64,000 bases of DNA, taken from an uncultured Saprospiraceae bacterium (GTDB taxonomy: Bacteria; Bacteroidota; Bacteroidia; Chitinophagales; Saprospiraceae). Position 1 is the stretch's first letter, and each line of letters starts with the position of its first letter. The notes beneath the pieces are model-generated. The model did no database searches. It had not been told where the DNA came from and was given only the letters and a program-made list of their open reading frames with translations. The stretch spans positions 1-64,000 of the forward strand of contig CALDEM010000012.1 in NCBI GenBank assembly GCA_937942435.1, read 5' to 3'. A program made the position numbers and the translations under genes. Positions 8,968 to 17,899 of this stretch are shown here, one piece after another.

Positions 8968-9097
8968 GCATACCTAAGATAGAAAAATCAAGATGATTTA
9001 GTGAGTCCCCATTTACATTTAGTTAATTTTCACTAATGATTATTAACTATTAAGGAAGACAGTTGATGAGGAGATTCTAATTGTGTAGCTTATTGAG

Positions 9098-10198
9098 TTA
9101 CATTAGTCGCTTCAATCCATTCTCTCGGTTATGCTCTTCTATAGCAAGTTCTATCAACCGACCAATCAATTCTTGATTAGAGATTCCGGATATCTTCCAC
9201 AGCGTAGGATACATACTGATATTGGTAAACCCTGGCAGGGTATTGATCTCATTGATGAGTAGGCGATTGTCCTTAGTAAGGAACATATCGATTCTAGCCA
9301 TGCCCGAGCATTCTAATTGGACAAATGTTTCAATGGATAGCTTTTTAACTGCTTCCACTTGGTCCTCCGTAAGGTCGGCTGGGATGGCCAGTTTTGCTCC
9401 TTGCTCATCGACGTACTTTGCTTCAAAAGAGTAGAATCCATCTTTGGGGATCACTTCTCCAGGTATGGATGCGATCGGGTCATCATTCCCTAAAACAGCA
9501 CATTCTATCTCTCTTCCTATGACCCGCTCTTCTATGAGTACTTTGTTGTCATATTGAAACGCATGCATGATAGCCTCATGAAGGTCTTCTTTTTGCTTGA
9601 CAAATGAGATGCCTACCGAAGAACCAAGATTAACTGGTTTGACAAATAGTTCGGTTCCAAGTTTGTCGATGATAGCATCTACATCTATGTTAGGGATATC
9701 TCTTCTTCTTAGTGTGATCCACTTTGCGCTTGCGATACCGCCATCTCTTAATAAGCGCTTCATTACTTCTTTGTCCATCCCAACTGCTGATCCAAGAATT
9801 CCTGGACCTACGCAGGGTAGATTAGCGATTTTAGCAAGGCCTTGGATGGCTCCATCCTCGCCATACGTACCATGCAATACTGGAAATATCACATCTATCC
9901 GCGACAGCGGTTGTTGGAGGGTAGCATTTACGGAAGTGATATAGTGATCGTTAGTGTTCTGTGAGAAGAGGACCTCAGTATCAATGCCTGTGAGCTCGAT
10001 CTTCTTAGGATCAGCCCCGTGGAGCACTTGGATGCTATCTTGTTGATAGTACCAACGCCCCGTCTTATCTATGCCGATGAGTACGGGTTCATACTTCTCT
10101 CTGTCGAGTGACTTGATGATGTTTTGAGCGGACAATAGTGATATCTGATGCTCGGTAGATCGACCTCCAAAAAGTACAGCTACTCTAATCTTTGACAT
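9098..10198 (-). CDS. ddl: D-alanine--D-alanine ligase
   Basis: The 366-residue protein joins two D-alanines with ATP to make the peptidoglycan terminal dipeptide in the cytoplasm. Visible family features are the N-terminal VAVLFGGRSTEHQISLLSA, FPVLHGTYGEDGAIQGL, the ATP-grasp segment FVKPVNLGSSVGISFV, and the metal-binding end INEINTLPGFTNISMYP. The length fits DdlA-like enzymes. The gene is single, with a -7-like element TATCTTCG about 20 bases before the ATG on the minus strand. The ligand-pocket residues look standard; I see no sign of a D-lactate variant, although this cannot be settled by reading alone. Confidence 0.95.
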   Translation of the reverse strand: MSKIRVAVLFGGRSTEHQISLLSAQNIIKSLDREKYEPVLIGIDKTGRWYYQQDSIQVLHGADPKKIELTGIDTEVLFSQNTNDHYITSVNATLQQPLSRIDVIFPVLHGTYGEDGAIQGLAKIANLPCVGPGILGSAVGMDKEVMKRLLRDGGIASAKWITLRRRDIPNIDVDAIIDKLGTELFVKPVNLGSSVGISFVKQKEDLHEAIMHAFQYDNKVLIEERVIGREIECAVLGNDDPIASIPGEVIPKDGFYSFEAKYVDEQGAKLAIPADLTEDQVEAVKKLSIETFVQLECSGMARIDMFLTKDNRLLINEINTLPGFTNISMYPTLWKISGISNQELIGRLIELAIEEHNRENGLKRLM

Positions 10199-10217
10199 AT
10201 TATAATTAGTTGCTATA

Positions 10218-10225
10218 CGAAGATA
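10218..10225 (-). promoter_or_regulatory. Putative -7 promoter element of ddl
   Basis: Read on the minus strand this is TATCTTCG, close to the Bacteroidota -7 consensus TAnnTTTG. It lies about 20 bases before the ddl ATG. No clear -33 TTG partner is visible, so the call rests on the -7 match and position. Confidence 0.35.
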
Positions 10226-10419
10226 GATAATTAGCTCGATAAGCAGTGTTTACGAGGTATGTATGCCGCTTTCGCAAATGTAAAGTACTGGACAGAAAGA
10301 CCATGCTAATTAGGTAAAAACCCTAAATCAAAGGATAACGGCTCTCTCGTTATTAAGAAAAGTGGAAATTCCGTATAATTGATCTTCTAGAAAACTTAAC
10401 CAAGATAAATAGTCTAAAA

Positions 10420-11343
10420 ATGAGAATGAGATACCTTTTATTGGGCCTTGCAGTCGTCACGATGGCCACTTCTTCATGTGTGAGCAAAAAGACATTGGAA
10501 GCATTGCAGGCAGATTACGACCAGTCAGCTAGAGATCTTAGCAAGTGCGGTCAAGACCTTAATGCACAGATGGCTCTTATCGAGCAGTGCGAAGCAGATA
10601 AAGAAACATTAAGAGGAAATGTAAGAGAGCTTCAAACTACTGTGTCAAGCAAAGATGGTCAGATCAATGACCTGAGAGCACAGATCGAAGACCTTAGATC
10701 ACAAAGAGATAAGCAAATGGAGCAAGTCACTGGGCTTACTGTCTTATCTCAGTCCGCTAATGCTAATATCAATAGAACGTTGGAGCAGATGGAGAAGAGA
10801 GATGACTATATCAGACTCCTCCAAGCTGCCAAAACAAAAGCGGACTCTATCAACCTTGCTTTATCAGTTAACCTGAAGAGCCAGTTGAGCCAAGGTATTG
10901 CTGATAGAGATGTAGAGATCGAAGTAGACAAGACCGTTGTATTTATCAACTTATCTGATAAGATGGTGTATCAGAGTGGTAGCTCTATACTAACGCCAAG
11001 AGCAAAAGAAGTTCTGGCTAAGATCGCACTCATCGTGCAAGGGAGAGATGATCTTGAGGTGATGGTTGAAGGTTATACGGATAACAGACCGATCCAAAGA
11101 GATTGTTATGATGACAACTGGGATCTTAGTGTGAAGCGTGCTACTTCTGTAGTTAGAGTACTACAAAATGACTACGGCGTAGATCCTAACAGATTGATCG
11201 CAGCAGGTCGTGGTGAGTACAACGTACTTGCGAGTAACGACACACCAGAAGGACGTGCGATCAATAGACGTACAAGAATTATTATCCTGCCTAAGCTTGA
11301 TCAGTTCTACGACTTGTTGAACCCAGACAATGCTCCTAATTAG
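10420..11343 (+). CDS. OmpA-family lipoprotein
   Basis: This 307-residue protein has a lipoprotein signal (LLLGLAVVTMATSSC, Cys about 20), a long coiled coil at about 25-140 with heptad-like EALQADY and QINDLRAQIEDLRSQ stretches, and a C-terminal OmpA/MotB domain at about 180-295 with VMVEGYTDNRP, WDLSVKRATSVV and DTPEGRAINRRTRI. OmpA domains bind peptidoglycan, so it probably anchors the outer membrane to the wall with the coiled coil as spacer. It is monocistronic and followed by a strong hairpin terminator. It resembles Pal or the Bacteroidota OmpA proteins with a coiled coil. Confidence 0.88.
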   Translation: MRMRYLLLGLAVVTMATSSCVSKKTLEALQADYDQSARDLSKCGQDLNAQMALIEQCEADKETLRGNVRELQTTVSSKDGQINDLRAQIEDLRSQRDKQMEQVTGLTVLSQSANANINRTLEQMEKRDDYIRLLQAAKTKADSINLALSVNLKSQLSQGIADRDVEIEVDKTVVFINLSDKMVYQSGSSILTPRAKEVLAKIALIVQGRDDLEVMVEGYTDNRPIQRDCYDDNWDLSVKRATSVVRVLQNDYGVDPNRLIAAGRGEYNVLASNDTPEGRAINRRTRIIILPKLDQFYDLLNPDNAPN

Positions 11344-11360
11344 TAGGAAGCAACAGACAT

Positions 11361-11407
11361 AAAAAAAGAGGGCGCTCAACTACAAGTTGAGCGCCCTCTT
11401 TTTTTAT
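11361..11407. terminator. Bidirectional intrinsic terminator
   Basis: A perfect hairpin of AGAGGGCGCTCAACT, loop ACA and AGTTGAGCGCCCTCT is flanked by an A-run on the left and a T-run on the right. It can therefore stop transcription from both the OmpA gene (plus) and the esterase gene (minus), which converge here. Confidence 0.92.
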
Positions 11408-11420
11408 CAACTAATCGTAA

Positions 11421-12242
11421 CTACTTACTTAAGATCCGTTTGATCTCCTTGATCAATATCCCCAATGCCGGTATATACATATCGCCATGGTGATATCCTT
11501 CAAGTTCATAAAGAGTACAATCAGGATGTTCTATCAACTGCATCATGCGCCACATAAAAGCATTCTCTTCATAACGACCCAATAGCTCCATGTCTCTATC
11601 CGCGGTGATGATGGTATAAGGAGGTGCATCATTTCTAATGAGAGCGATGGGCGCAAATCTGTCAACCACTACTTGTTTGCCATCTATGCCTCGTTCTTCT
11701 CTTTGTGTAAAGTGAGTGATGGCATGTCCGCTAAATGGTATCAAACCAGCGATATCGTTGGCATCGACATTATGCTTTTGCAAGTAAGATGTGTCCAGTC
11801 CAATCATACTCGTTAGATATCCGCCAGCAGAGTGACCTGATACAAATATGCGATCCTTTATGCCGCCATATTCTTCTATATGATTAAAGGCCCAAGCAAC
11901 TGAGGCTGCTGCATCTTCGATATAAACAGGGTTGTTGACCTTGGGAAATAATCTATAATTAACGGCAAGTACTGCGATGCCTTTATTTTCTAATTGTACA
12001 GGTATAAACTTCCCTCCAGCTCTAAGTCCTCCACCATGAAACCATACGACCGTCGCAAAGCTATCCAAATCTGTAGGATAGTAGAGATCTAAGACACATC
12101 GTTCTCGCTGATAGTCATCTGTTATATCTTTTGGCTCGTAATAAGAGATGTTTTCTATAGTTTGATAATCAGCTTCTATAACTTGAGCGGTGGCAAAAGT
12201 TAGTATAAACTGAAAAAAGACAATTGTAATTATTGATTTCAT
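11421..12242 (-). CDS. Secreted alpha/beta hydrolase (carboxylesterase type)
   Basis: The 273-residue protein begins with a signal peptide (IITIVFFQFILTFATAQ). Visible catalytic features are the oxyanion motif WFHGGGLRAG, the nucleophile elbow SGHSAGGYLT, an Asp near ITADRDMELLG and a His in YHHGDMYIP. This is the BD-FAE/hormone-sensitive-lipase-like esterase layout. It probably hydrolyses esters in the periplasm or outside the cell; the substrate is unknown. It lies 19 bases downstream of folC on the same strand and ends at the shared bidirectional terminator. The function has no evident link to folate synthesis. Confidence 0.82.
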   Translation of the reverse strand: MKSIITIVFFQFILTFATAQVIEADYQTIENISYYEPKDITDDYQRERCVLDLYYPTDLDSFATVVWFHGGGLRAGGKFIPVQLENKGIAVLAVNYRLFPKVNNPVYIEDAAASVAWAFNHIEEYGGIKDRIFVSGHSAGGYLTSMIGLDTSYLQKHNVDANDIAGLIPFSGHAITHFTQREERGIDGKQVVVDRFAPIALIRNDAPPYTIITADRDMELLGRYEENAFMWRMMQLIEHPDCTLYELEGYHHGDMYIPALGILIKEIKRILSK

Positions 12243-12261
12243 AATGTCAAATTGAAAATAG

Positions 12262-13557
12262 TTAAGCCTTATTGATATGAGTTAATAGATCTGCCACAAC
12301 AAAAGAACTACCTCCGATATAGACAAGATCATTCGCATTTGCCATTGCGCGGGCTGCTGTATATGCTGATGGGACATCATCATATACAGTACCAGAAAGG
12401 CCATGTTGATTTGCTTTTTCTTTGAGAGTAGACTTGTCCAACGCCCTAAATATCGAAGGTTGTGTGAAGTAGTAAGAGTGGTTAGAAGAGAGCATCTTCA
12501 ATATTTTGTCCACGTCTTTGTCTCCAACAAAGCCGAGGACAAAATGAATCTGCTCATAGCCCTGATTATTGATATGATCGAGTACTTTGCTGATAGCATC
12601 CTCATTGTGAGCACTATCGGTGATCACATCAGGATGGCTATCCAGCTGTTGCCACCGCCCTTTATAATTACTTATTTTTCTAAATTCTTCGATGCCAAGT
12701 TTTATTGCTGAGGCGCCGATTGGCTGCTCAGTTATGCTATTGTACAACATGGTGGCTTGCAACGCAGTAGTTATGTTTTCTAATAGAAAAGGACCGCCTC
12801 CATTATGATTTATCTTGAGATTGACGTCTTGACTGTTGTTGATAAATATGACTTCGTTTTCTAATTGCTCATAGCTCCACTCAAGCGAAGCAAAGCTAAG
12901 TACCGCCTTCTCGGTTGCTGCCTTGTTTATAAAAACGTGATCGCAAGAGGGTTGATATCGGCCTATAACAATGGGTGTTTCTTTTTTTATGATGCCTGCT
13001 TTTTCTCCCGCTATGGTATATATATCAGGCCCCAACATGTTTTGATGATCTAGGCTGATATTGGTGATCACTGAGAGCAGGGGAGTGATGATATTAGTGC
13101 TGTCCAATCTACCGCCTAGTCCTGTCTCGATGACAGCGATATCGATATCCGCCTTTTTAAAATGATCAAAAGCCATAGCCACCGTCACTTCAAAGAAGGA
13201 AGGCTTTTGAGTCTCCATCAATCCTTGATGATCCTCAACGAAGCTAACTACATCTGATTCAGAGATATAAGTGCCATTCACCTTTATTCTTTCTCTGAAG
13301 TCTTCATAGTGCGGAGAAGTATAGAGGCCTACCTTCAGCCCGCTAGCTTGAAGGATGGCAGCTATGATGTGGGCGGTTGTACCTTTACCATTAGTCCCTG
13401 CTATATGTATAGTTGGATAGGCGTGATGAGGATTGCCAAGCGCATGGGTGAGCGCCGTGATGTTAGTCAAGTCCTTCTTAATCGCTGACGCACCTACTTT
13501 CTGATAAACCGGTAGTTGGTCATATAAGAAAGTGAGTGTTTCTTTATAATCTCTCAT
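12262..13557 (-). CDS. folC: Bifunctional dihydrofolate synthase/folylpolyglutamate synthase
   Basis: The 431-residue Mur-ligase-like protein adds glutamate to dihydropteroate and to tetrahydrofolates in the cytoplasm. Family features are the P-loop region IHIAGTNGKGTTAHIIAA about residues 49-66, the YTSPHYEDFRERIKVNG segment, GLGGRLDSTN, the SLDHQNMLG motif, and the C-terminal DSAHNEDAI. The length is normal. It starts with ATG and is followed closely by the esterase gene; the divergent lycopene cyclase gene starts 79 bases upstream. I see no missing key residues. Confidence 0.95.
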   Translation of the reverse strand: MRDYKETLTFLYDQLPVYQKVGASAIKKDLTNITALTHALGNPHHAYPTIHIAGTNGKGTTAHIIAAILQASGLKVGLYTSPHYEDFRERIKVNGTYISESDVVSFVEDHQGLMETQKPSFFEVTVAMAFDHFKKADIDIAVIETGLGGRLDSTNIITPLLSVITNISLDHQNMLGPDIYTIAGEKAGIIKKETPIVIGRYQPSCDHVFINKAATEKAVLSFASLEWSYEQLENEVIFINNSQDVNLKINHNGGGPFLLENITTALQATMLYNSITEQPIGASAIKLGIEEFRKISNYKGRWQQLDSHPDVITDSAHNEDAISKVLDHINNQGYEQIHFVLGFVGDKDVDKILKMLSSNHSYYFTQPSIFRALDKSTLKEKANQHGLSGTVYDDVPSAYTAARAMANANDLVYIGGSSFVVADLLTHINKA

Positions 13558-13636
13558 CTCTGTTATCGCAAAGTAATTGGATTTGTGTTTATCATGTCAG
13601 AATAACAGTTTATTTTGATCACTTTTGAGATACAAG

Positions 13637-14797
13637 ATGGATCATTATGATTACATAATATGTGGTGCAGGGCTCGCTGGCTTGAGTCTGGCAGAGCGTC
13701 TAACGGATGACTCATTTGCTGACAAGCGCATCTTGTTGATAGATCGATCTGCCAAAGATACTAATGATCGTACTTGGTCATTTTGGGCGGTCCCATCCTT
13801 TGATAGATATAGTAGTATATATCGAAAATCTTGGGAACGCTTAGCTTTTTATGCACCTGATGTAGAGGTTATAAACGATGCGTCTCCATATCGATATCAC
13901 ACGATCAGTGGACTCGACTTTTACAAGTATACCTTAGAAAAGATCAAGGCATGCAGTCATATAGATCTCATACAAGACACTATCAATGACATAACTGACC
14001 GAGGAGATCATGTAGAGATTACGACGGATGATCATTCGTACATGGGCAGTTATGCCTTTGATAGTATAGTTAAGTCTTTTCCAGATGAAGAAGAGCTCTT
14101 TGTCTGGCAACACTTTTTAGGCTGGGAAGTCAAGTTGAAAGAAGGCACTTGGGATGATCAGATAGCGACCTTTATGGATTTTAGAGTGGATCAAGGGGAT
14201 GATACAAGGTTTGTATACGTCTTGCCTTTTGACAAGACCTCGGCACTGGTAGAAGCAACGGTCTTTTCTAAAGATCTTTGGACAGAAGAGCAGTACAACG
14301 ATATGTTGACGGGGTACATGGCTAAGTATGTTGGTCATACATATGAAGTAGTTAGCGTTGAGCAAGGTAAGATACCGATGACCACCGCTCCATTTAGTAA
14401 GGGAAGTGCAAGAGTGATACCGATCGGTACGAACAACGCTACAGTAAAACCATCTTCTGGCTATGCCTTTATGCGCATCCAGAACGAGTGTGAGATGCTG
14501 ACGGAACGCATCAAGCAAGGTAAGGTGTCTAAGGTGACTAAAAGCAGAAGGTTTATCGCCTATGATAGGACGTTGCTCAATGTACTGCTGACCCATAAAG
14601 AGAGTGCACAACGAGTATTTGGTTTGATGTTTCAGAGAAACACATATGGCCAAAACCTTAAGTTTTTAGATGAAGAGACTTCTTTGTGGGAAGAGACAAA
14701 GATATTTTGGACGCTTCCGTTTTGGTCGTTTTTAAGGGCTTTCCTTTCGGAAAATGTCTTTTCTAACACAAAACCCGAGACCGTAAGTAATCCTTAA
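13637..14797 (+). CDS. crtY: Lycopene cyclase (CrtY type)
   Basis: This 386-residue flavoprotein should cyclise lycopene ends to beta-rings in carotenoid synthesis. Its N-terminus has the dinucleotide-binding fold YIICGAGLAGLSLAERL, followed by DRTWSFWAVP, QHFLGWEVK and FMDFRVDQ, and later VLPFDKTSALVEATVFS and VKPSSGYAFMRI, all typical of CrtY/CrtL. I chose the ATG at 13637 rather than a TTG 12 bases earlier because the shorter form starts just before the binding fold. No other carotenoid gene lies nearby, so the pathway is dispersed. It stands alone between folC and the thioredoxin-like gene. Confidence 0.88.
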   Translation: MDHYDYIICGAGLAGLSLAERLTDDSFADKRILLIDRSAKDTNDRTWSFWAVPSFDRYSSIYRKSWERLAFYAPDVEVINDASPYRYHTISGLDFYKYTLEKIKACSHIDLIQDTINDITDRGDHVEITTDDHSYMGSYAFDSIVKSFPDEEELFVWQHFLGWEVKLKEGTWDDQIATFMDFRVDQGDDTRFVYVLPFDKTSALVEATVFSKDLWTEEQYNDMLTGYMAKYVGHTYEVVSVEQGKIPMTTAPFSKGSARVIPIGTNNATVKPSSGYAFMRIQNECEMLTERIKQGKVSKVTKSRRFIAYDRTLLNVLLTHKESAQRVFGLMFQRNTYGQNLKFLDEETSLWEETKIFWTLPFWSFLRAFLSENVFSNTKPETVSNP

Positions 14798-14841
14798 CAA
14801 GTTCTCAGAACCAGATATTAGCGTTTTTGCTTCTTCTATTA

Positions 14842-14849
14842 TATCTTTG
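14842..14849 (+). promoter_or_regulatory. Putative -7 element of the thioredoxin-like gene
   Basis: TATCTTTG matches the Bacteroidota -7 consensus TAnnTTTG exactly and lies 26 bases before the ATG at 14875. The upstream TTG is only 12 bases away, shorter than the usual spacing, so the -33 part is doubtful. Confidence 0.4.
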
Positions 14850-14874
14850 AGAGCAACAACATAATAGTTTAGTT

Positions 14875-15435
14875 ATGACATTCACATTCTTATACATTAT
14901 AGCTTTTTTTAATACGTCTGCTCTTACCGTTCCAACAGAACTAACGACCGACGTAGATCCAACCACCACTATAGAAGCTCCGGCAGAGGAAATCAAGTGG
15001 TACACTTGGGCAGAAGCTGCTGAGTTATCTAAGACAGCACCTAAGAAAGTGTTCATAGATCTATATACAGATTGGTGTGGCTGGTGTAAGAAGATGGATA
15101 AGTCAACTTTTCAGGATCCTGAAGTGATCAAGTATCTTAATGACAATTTCTACCCAGTAAAGTTTAACGCAGAGCGCAAGGACGCCATCACTTGGAATGA
15201 TAATACTTTCGAATACATCAAGTCAGGTAGAAGAGGTGTACACCAATTGGCATATGCACTACTAGACGGTAGATTGGGTTATCCTGCATTTGTAACCTTG
15301 GATGAGTCTTTTGCTCGTATCATGATTTCTCCAGGCTTCAAGAAAGCTCCTCAATTGATGAAGGAGTTGGTCTTCGCTAAAGATGAGAAGTACATGGATA
15401 TGACCTTCGATGACTACATGGCTAAGGCCGAGTAG
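14875..15435 (+). CDS. Secreted thioredoxin-fold protein
   Basis: The 186-residue protein has an N-terminal hydrophobic segment (TFTFLYIIAFFNTSALTV), probably a signal peptide, and then a thioredoxin fold. The active site is DWCGWCKKMD (CxxC) about residues 67-72, with STFQDPEVIKYLNDNFYPVKF after it and the cis-proline region LGYPAFVTLD about 140-150. This pattern is that of the periplasmic thioredoxin_7/DUF255-related group, which reduces or forms disulphides in exported proteins. Partners are unknown. It is monocistronic. Confidence 0.82.
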   Translation: MTFTFLYIIAFFNTSALTVPTELTTDVDPTTTIEAPAEEIKWYTWAEAAELSKTAPKKVFIDLYTDWCGWCKKMDKSTFQDPEVIKYLNDNFYPVKFNAERKDAITWNDNTFEYIKSGRRGVHQLAYALLDGRLGYPAFVTLDESFARIMISPGFKKAPQLMKELVFAKDEKYMDMTFDDYMAKAE

Positions 15436-15939
15436 TCTATTCAGAAAGTTTTAACTCCTCAGTTTTTCTATTCCATATTCTAAGTACAATACGCTTGTTA
15501 ATGTATTTAGGTTGAAGGACTTTTGTCTATTGATAAAGTTCATCTGTTCTCTAAACGAGAATTAAAGTTGACGCTGATTTTTATAGAGGATATTAAGGTC
15601 TCATCAAAAACCTATACATAGGTATAAGTAACCATTCATTTGACTTCTTTTTGCGCAAAACATACTGCCATCTTCAAGCGCATATATTCCTTTTGCACCT
15701 TCTCTTTTCTCGACTCCTGCAATCAATGAAAAGGAATTTACCGATCCTTAAGTTTCTACTTACTGAGTCTTCATATTCTATTTCGCTTAGAACATTGTCT
15801 GGACACTTATTGGGAGATACTCTGGATGGTCAAAGAATAAATCTTGAATTTGCTTCTCAGAGAATTCGCTAATCCGATTAGGCTTTTTGATTTCCTATTA
15901 GACAGGTAAATAGAATTTCCGTGAGCCGTCTACTTTCAA
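15436..15939. other. 504-base gap without an intact gene
   Basis: Between the thioredoxin-like gene and the nucleoside transporter there is no intact reading frame I would accept. The right half contains fragments on the minus strand that look protein-coding but are interrupted (see the entry at 15599). Confidence 0.5.
15599..15885 (-). pseudogene. Possible decayed protein gene
   Basis: On the minus strand three overlapping frames read like pieces of one protein: KPNRISEFSEKQIQDLFF continuing DHPEYLPIS, then in another frame SEIEYEDSVSRNLRIGKF, then in a third SLIAGVEKREGAKGIYAL continuing EDGSMFCAKRS. Each is ended by a stop or frameshift. The amino-acid content looks natural, but I cannot name the family. 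It may be a remnant of a small accessory gene. Confidence is low because no single frame is long. Confidence 0.3.
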
Positions 15940-17226
15940 CTATCCAATAAACGCCCCAGCCAAACAACCCGTCAACATCGTTGCGATTGTACCGCCGATT
16001 AAAGCTTTAAATCCTAACTCCGTAAGATCTTGTCTTCTGCCAGGTGCTAATGAACTGATACCACCGATCTGAATACCTATAGAGGCAAAGTTGGCAAATC
16101 CACAAAGTGCGTAAGCCGCAATGATAGTAGATCTCTTTGAAATCATCTCGGCTGCTTGCATGTCACCAAGCGATGCATATGCTACAAACTCGTTAAGGAT
16201 GGTTTTCTCTCCCAACAACTGTCCGACATACAATATCTCATCGCCATTGATCCCAATGATCCAAGCCAAAGGAGCGAACAAGTAACCCATAAATAACTGA
16301 AGGGATAGCTTATCATATTTTCCATCAGTTAGCTCTGCGATATTGTCATTGATGCTAAGCGATGAGCCGAGTAAGTCCAACAGGTTGTTACCTAGATAGA
16401 TGAATGCCATAAATGCAAAAAGCATAGCACCAACATTGACAGCAAGCCTGACGCCATCTGTTGTTCCTTTGGCCAGTGCATCGAGCATGTTGCTACCAGC
16501 TGCTGATTTAGGGATATTGAGATCATCGTTGATCGGTCGATTAGGATCTTCTGGTACTAATATCTTAGCAACGAGAAGAGCTGCTGGTGCTGATATCAGT
16601 GAGGCAACTAACAAGTGCATACCAAACTCTTGCTGAGCTGCTGGTGAGTCTCCACCTAAGATGCTGATATAGGCTCCAAATACACTTCCTGCAATCGTCG
16701 CCATACCACCTGTCATAATACTCATCAGTTCTGAGCGAGACATCTTGTCTAAGTAGGGCTTGATGACAAGTGGTGCTTCTGTCTGACCAATAAATATATT
16801 GGCGGCAGCAGAAAGACTCTCTGCTCCAGTCAACTTCATAGTACGATTCATCACCCAAGCAAATCCATATACGATCTTCTGTAGGATGCCATAGTAATAA
16901 AACAAAGACGTCAACGCACTGAAAAAGATAATGATGGGCAGTACACTAAACGCAAATCCAAAAGCAGGATTAGTCGCCAGGTCTCCAAACAAAAAACCTG
17001 CGGACTCTTGTGCCGCAGCGATAATCACTAAGAAGAAATCCACAATGGCCTTAAAGAAACCATTCATAAATGGGATCTTGATGACTAAGAAGGCCAAGAC
17101 CACTTGTATCAATAGACCAGATCCAACTAGCTTCCAGTTGATGGCCTTTCGGTTGTTACTGATCAATACACAAAACCCCAGGAGAATGGCTATACCAAGT
17201 GCAGCCCTTAAGATATATACAAGCAT
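15940..17226 (-). CDS. Concentrative nucleoside transporter (CNT/NupC family)
   Basis: This 428-residue inner-membrane protein has about ten hydrophobic segments. It shows CNT hallmarks: FSALTSLFYYYGILQKIV, the nucleoside-binding segment FIGQTEAPLVIKPYL, MTGGMATIAGSVFGAY, and late in the chain EFVAYASL and YALCGFANFASIGIQIGG. CNT proteins import nucleosides with Na+ or H+. The gene starts with ATG and stands alone. Substrate range cannot be read from the sequence. Confidence 0.93.
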   Translation of the reverse strand: MLVYILRAALGIAILLGFCVLISNNRKAINWKLVGSGLLIQVVLAFLVIKIPFMNGFFKAIVDFFLVIIAAAQESAGFLFGDLATNPAFGFAFSVLPIIIFFSALTSLFYYYGILQKIVYGFAWVMNRTMKLTGAESLSAAANIFIGQTEAPLVIKPYLDKMSRSELMSIMTGGMATIAGSVFGAYISILGGDSPAAQQEFGMHLLVASLISAPAALLVAKILVPEDPNRPINDDLNIPKSAAGSNMLDALAKGTTDGVRLAVNVGAMLFAFMAFIYLGNNLLDLLGSSLSINDNIAELTDGKYDKLSLQLFMGYLFAPLAWIIGINGDEILYVGQLLGEKTILNEFVAYASLGDMQAAEMISKRSTIIAAYALCGFANFASIGIQIGGISSLAPGRRQDLTELGFKALIGGTIATMLTGCLAGAFIG

Positions 17227-17548
17227 AGGCGAAAAATAGTAATAATAGTCTAGCTATTTGCAATGGCTAATTGACATTGCCATGTATGTCATCATTTAAG
17301 CAAAGCGCTTGCAAGAATACCTTATGTTCTGATTGAGTGTCTAATCACTCAACCCTTACTAAATCATTCAGCTTTTTAATCAACGACGTGCAGTCGCAGA
17401 CCAGAAGTCTGGGAAAAATCAGACAAAGTGTACCACTTGTGGGTCTGCTCCATATGCTCCAAAAACATGCCATTCAGAACTGTTAGATTACGATAGAGAA
17501 TTGTAATGGGGTCAAGTTACAGAGCCAAGATGATGCAGAATATCGGAG

Positions 17549-17594
17549 CGCCACAGAGTGGCGATCTACTTATAGCCGACAGCCTAGCCGTTGG
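17549..17594. repeat. REP-like tandem hairpin element
   Basis: Two hairpins follow each other: CGCCAC-AGA-GTGGCG (17549-17563), an AT-rich spacer, then an imperfect stem CCGACAGC / GCCGTTGG (17576-17594). This two-hairpin plan resembles small dispersed elements found between genes in many Bacteroidota, which are often linked to REP-associated transposases. I see no second copy in this window and no transposase nearby, so calling it a repeat rests on form alone. Confidence 0.35.
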
Positions 17595-17640
17595 TTAATA
17601 AGATCGCTCAGCATAAACTTCTCGCTCATCAGTTGAGTGC

Positions 17641-17680
17641 ATAAAAAAAGCCCTCTTCTGATCGAATAGGACTTTTTAAG
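17641..17680 (-). terminator. Terminator of tRNA-Lys
   Basis: Directly after the tRNA 3' end on the minus strand, AAGTCCT pairs with AGGGCTT around a short loop with an inner TTC/GAA pair, followed by a T-run (seen as the A-run near 17643-17649 on the plus strand). Confidence 0.75.
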
Positions 17681-17753
17681 TGACCGGTCTGGGGCTCGAA
17701 CCCAGGACCCACGCCTTAAAAGGGCGTTGCTCTACCAACTGAGCTAACCGGTC
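17681..17753 (-). tRNA. tRNA-Lys (anticodon UUU)
   Basis: The minus strand folds as a full cloverleaf: acceptor GACCGGT pairing with ACCGGTC plus discriminator A, a D arm starting GCTC, anticodon stem ACGCC/GGCGT with loop CTTTTAA (anticodon TTT), and T arm CCTGGGTTCGAGCCCCAGA. The length is 73 bases. CCA is not encoded. A hairpin terminator follows at once, so it is transcribed as a single tRNA. Confidence 0.96.
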
Positions 17754-17899
17754 GCTGCTTTGTTAAGCGGCTGCAAAGATATATTCATTCATTAAAAATT
17801 CAAGATCGAAGGATAGAATCTTTGAAATAATTGATCTCCTCGTCATGTTTGTTCATGCTTCAGCATATCTGATCATCTTATTTCGACTTGTTGGTAGGT

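Noticed and set aside
14117-14653. 178-codon minus-strand frame
   Set aside because: It lies wholly inside the lycopene cyclase gene and has unlikely composition.
15651-15872. 73-codon plus-strand frame
   Set aside because: Overlaps better protein-like text on the minus strand and resembles nothing.
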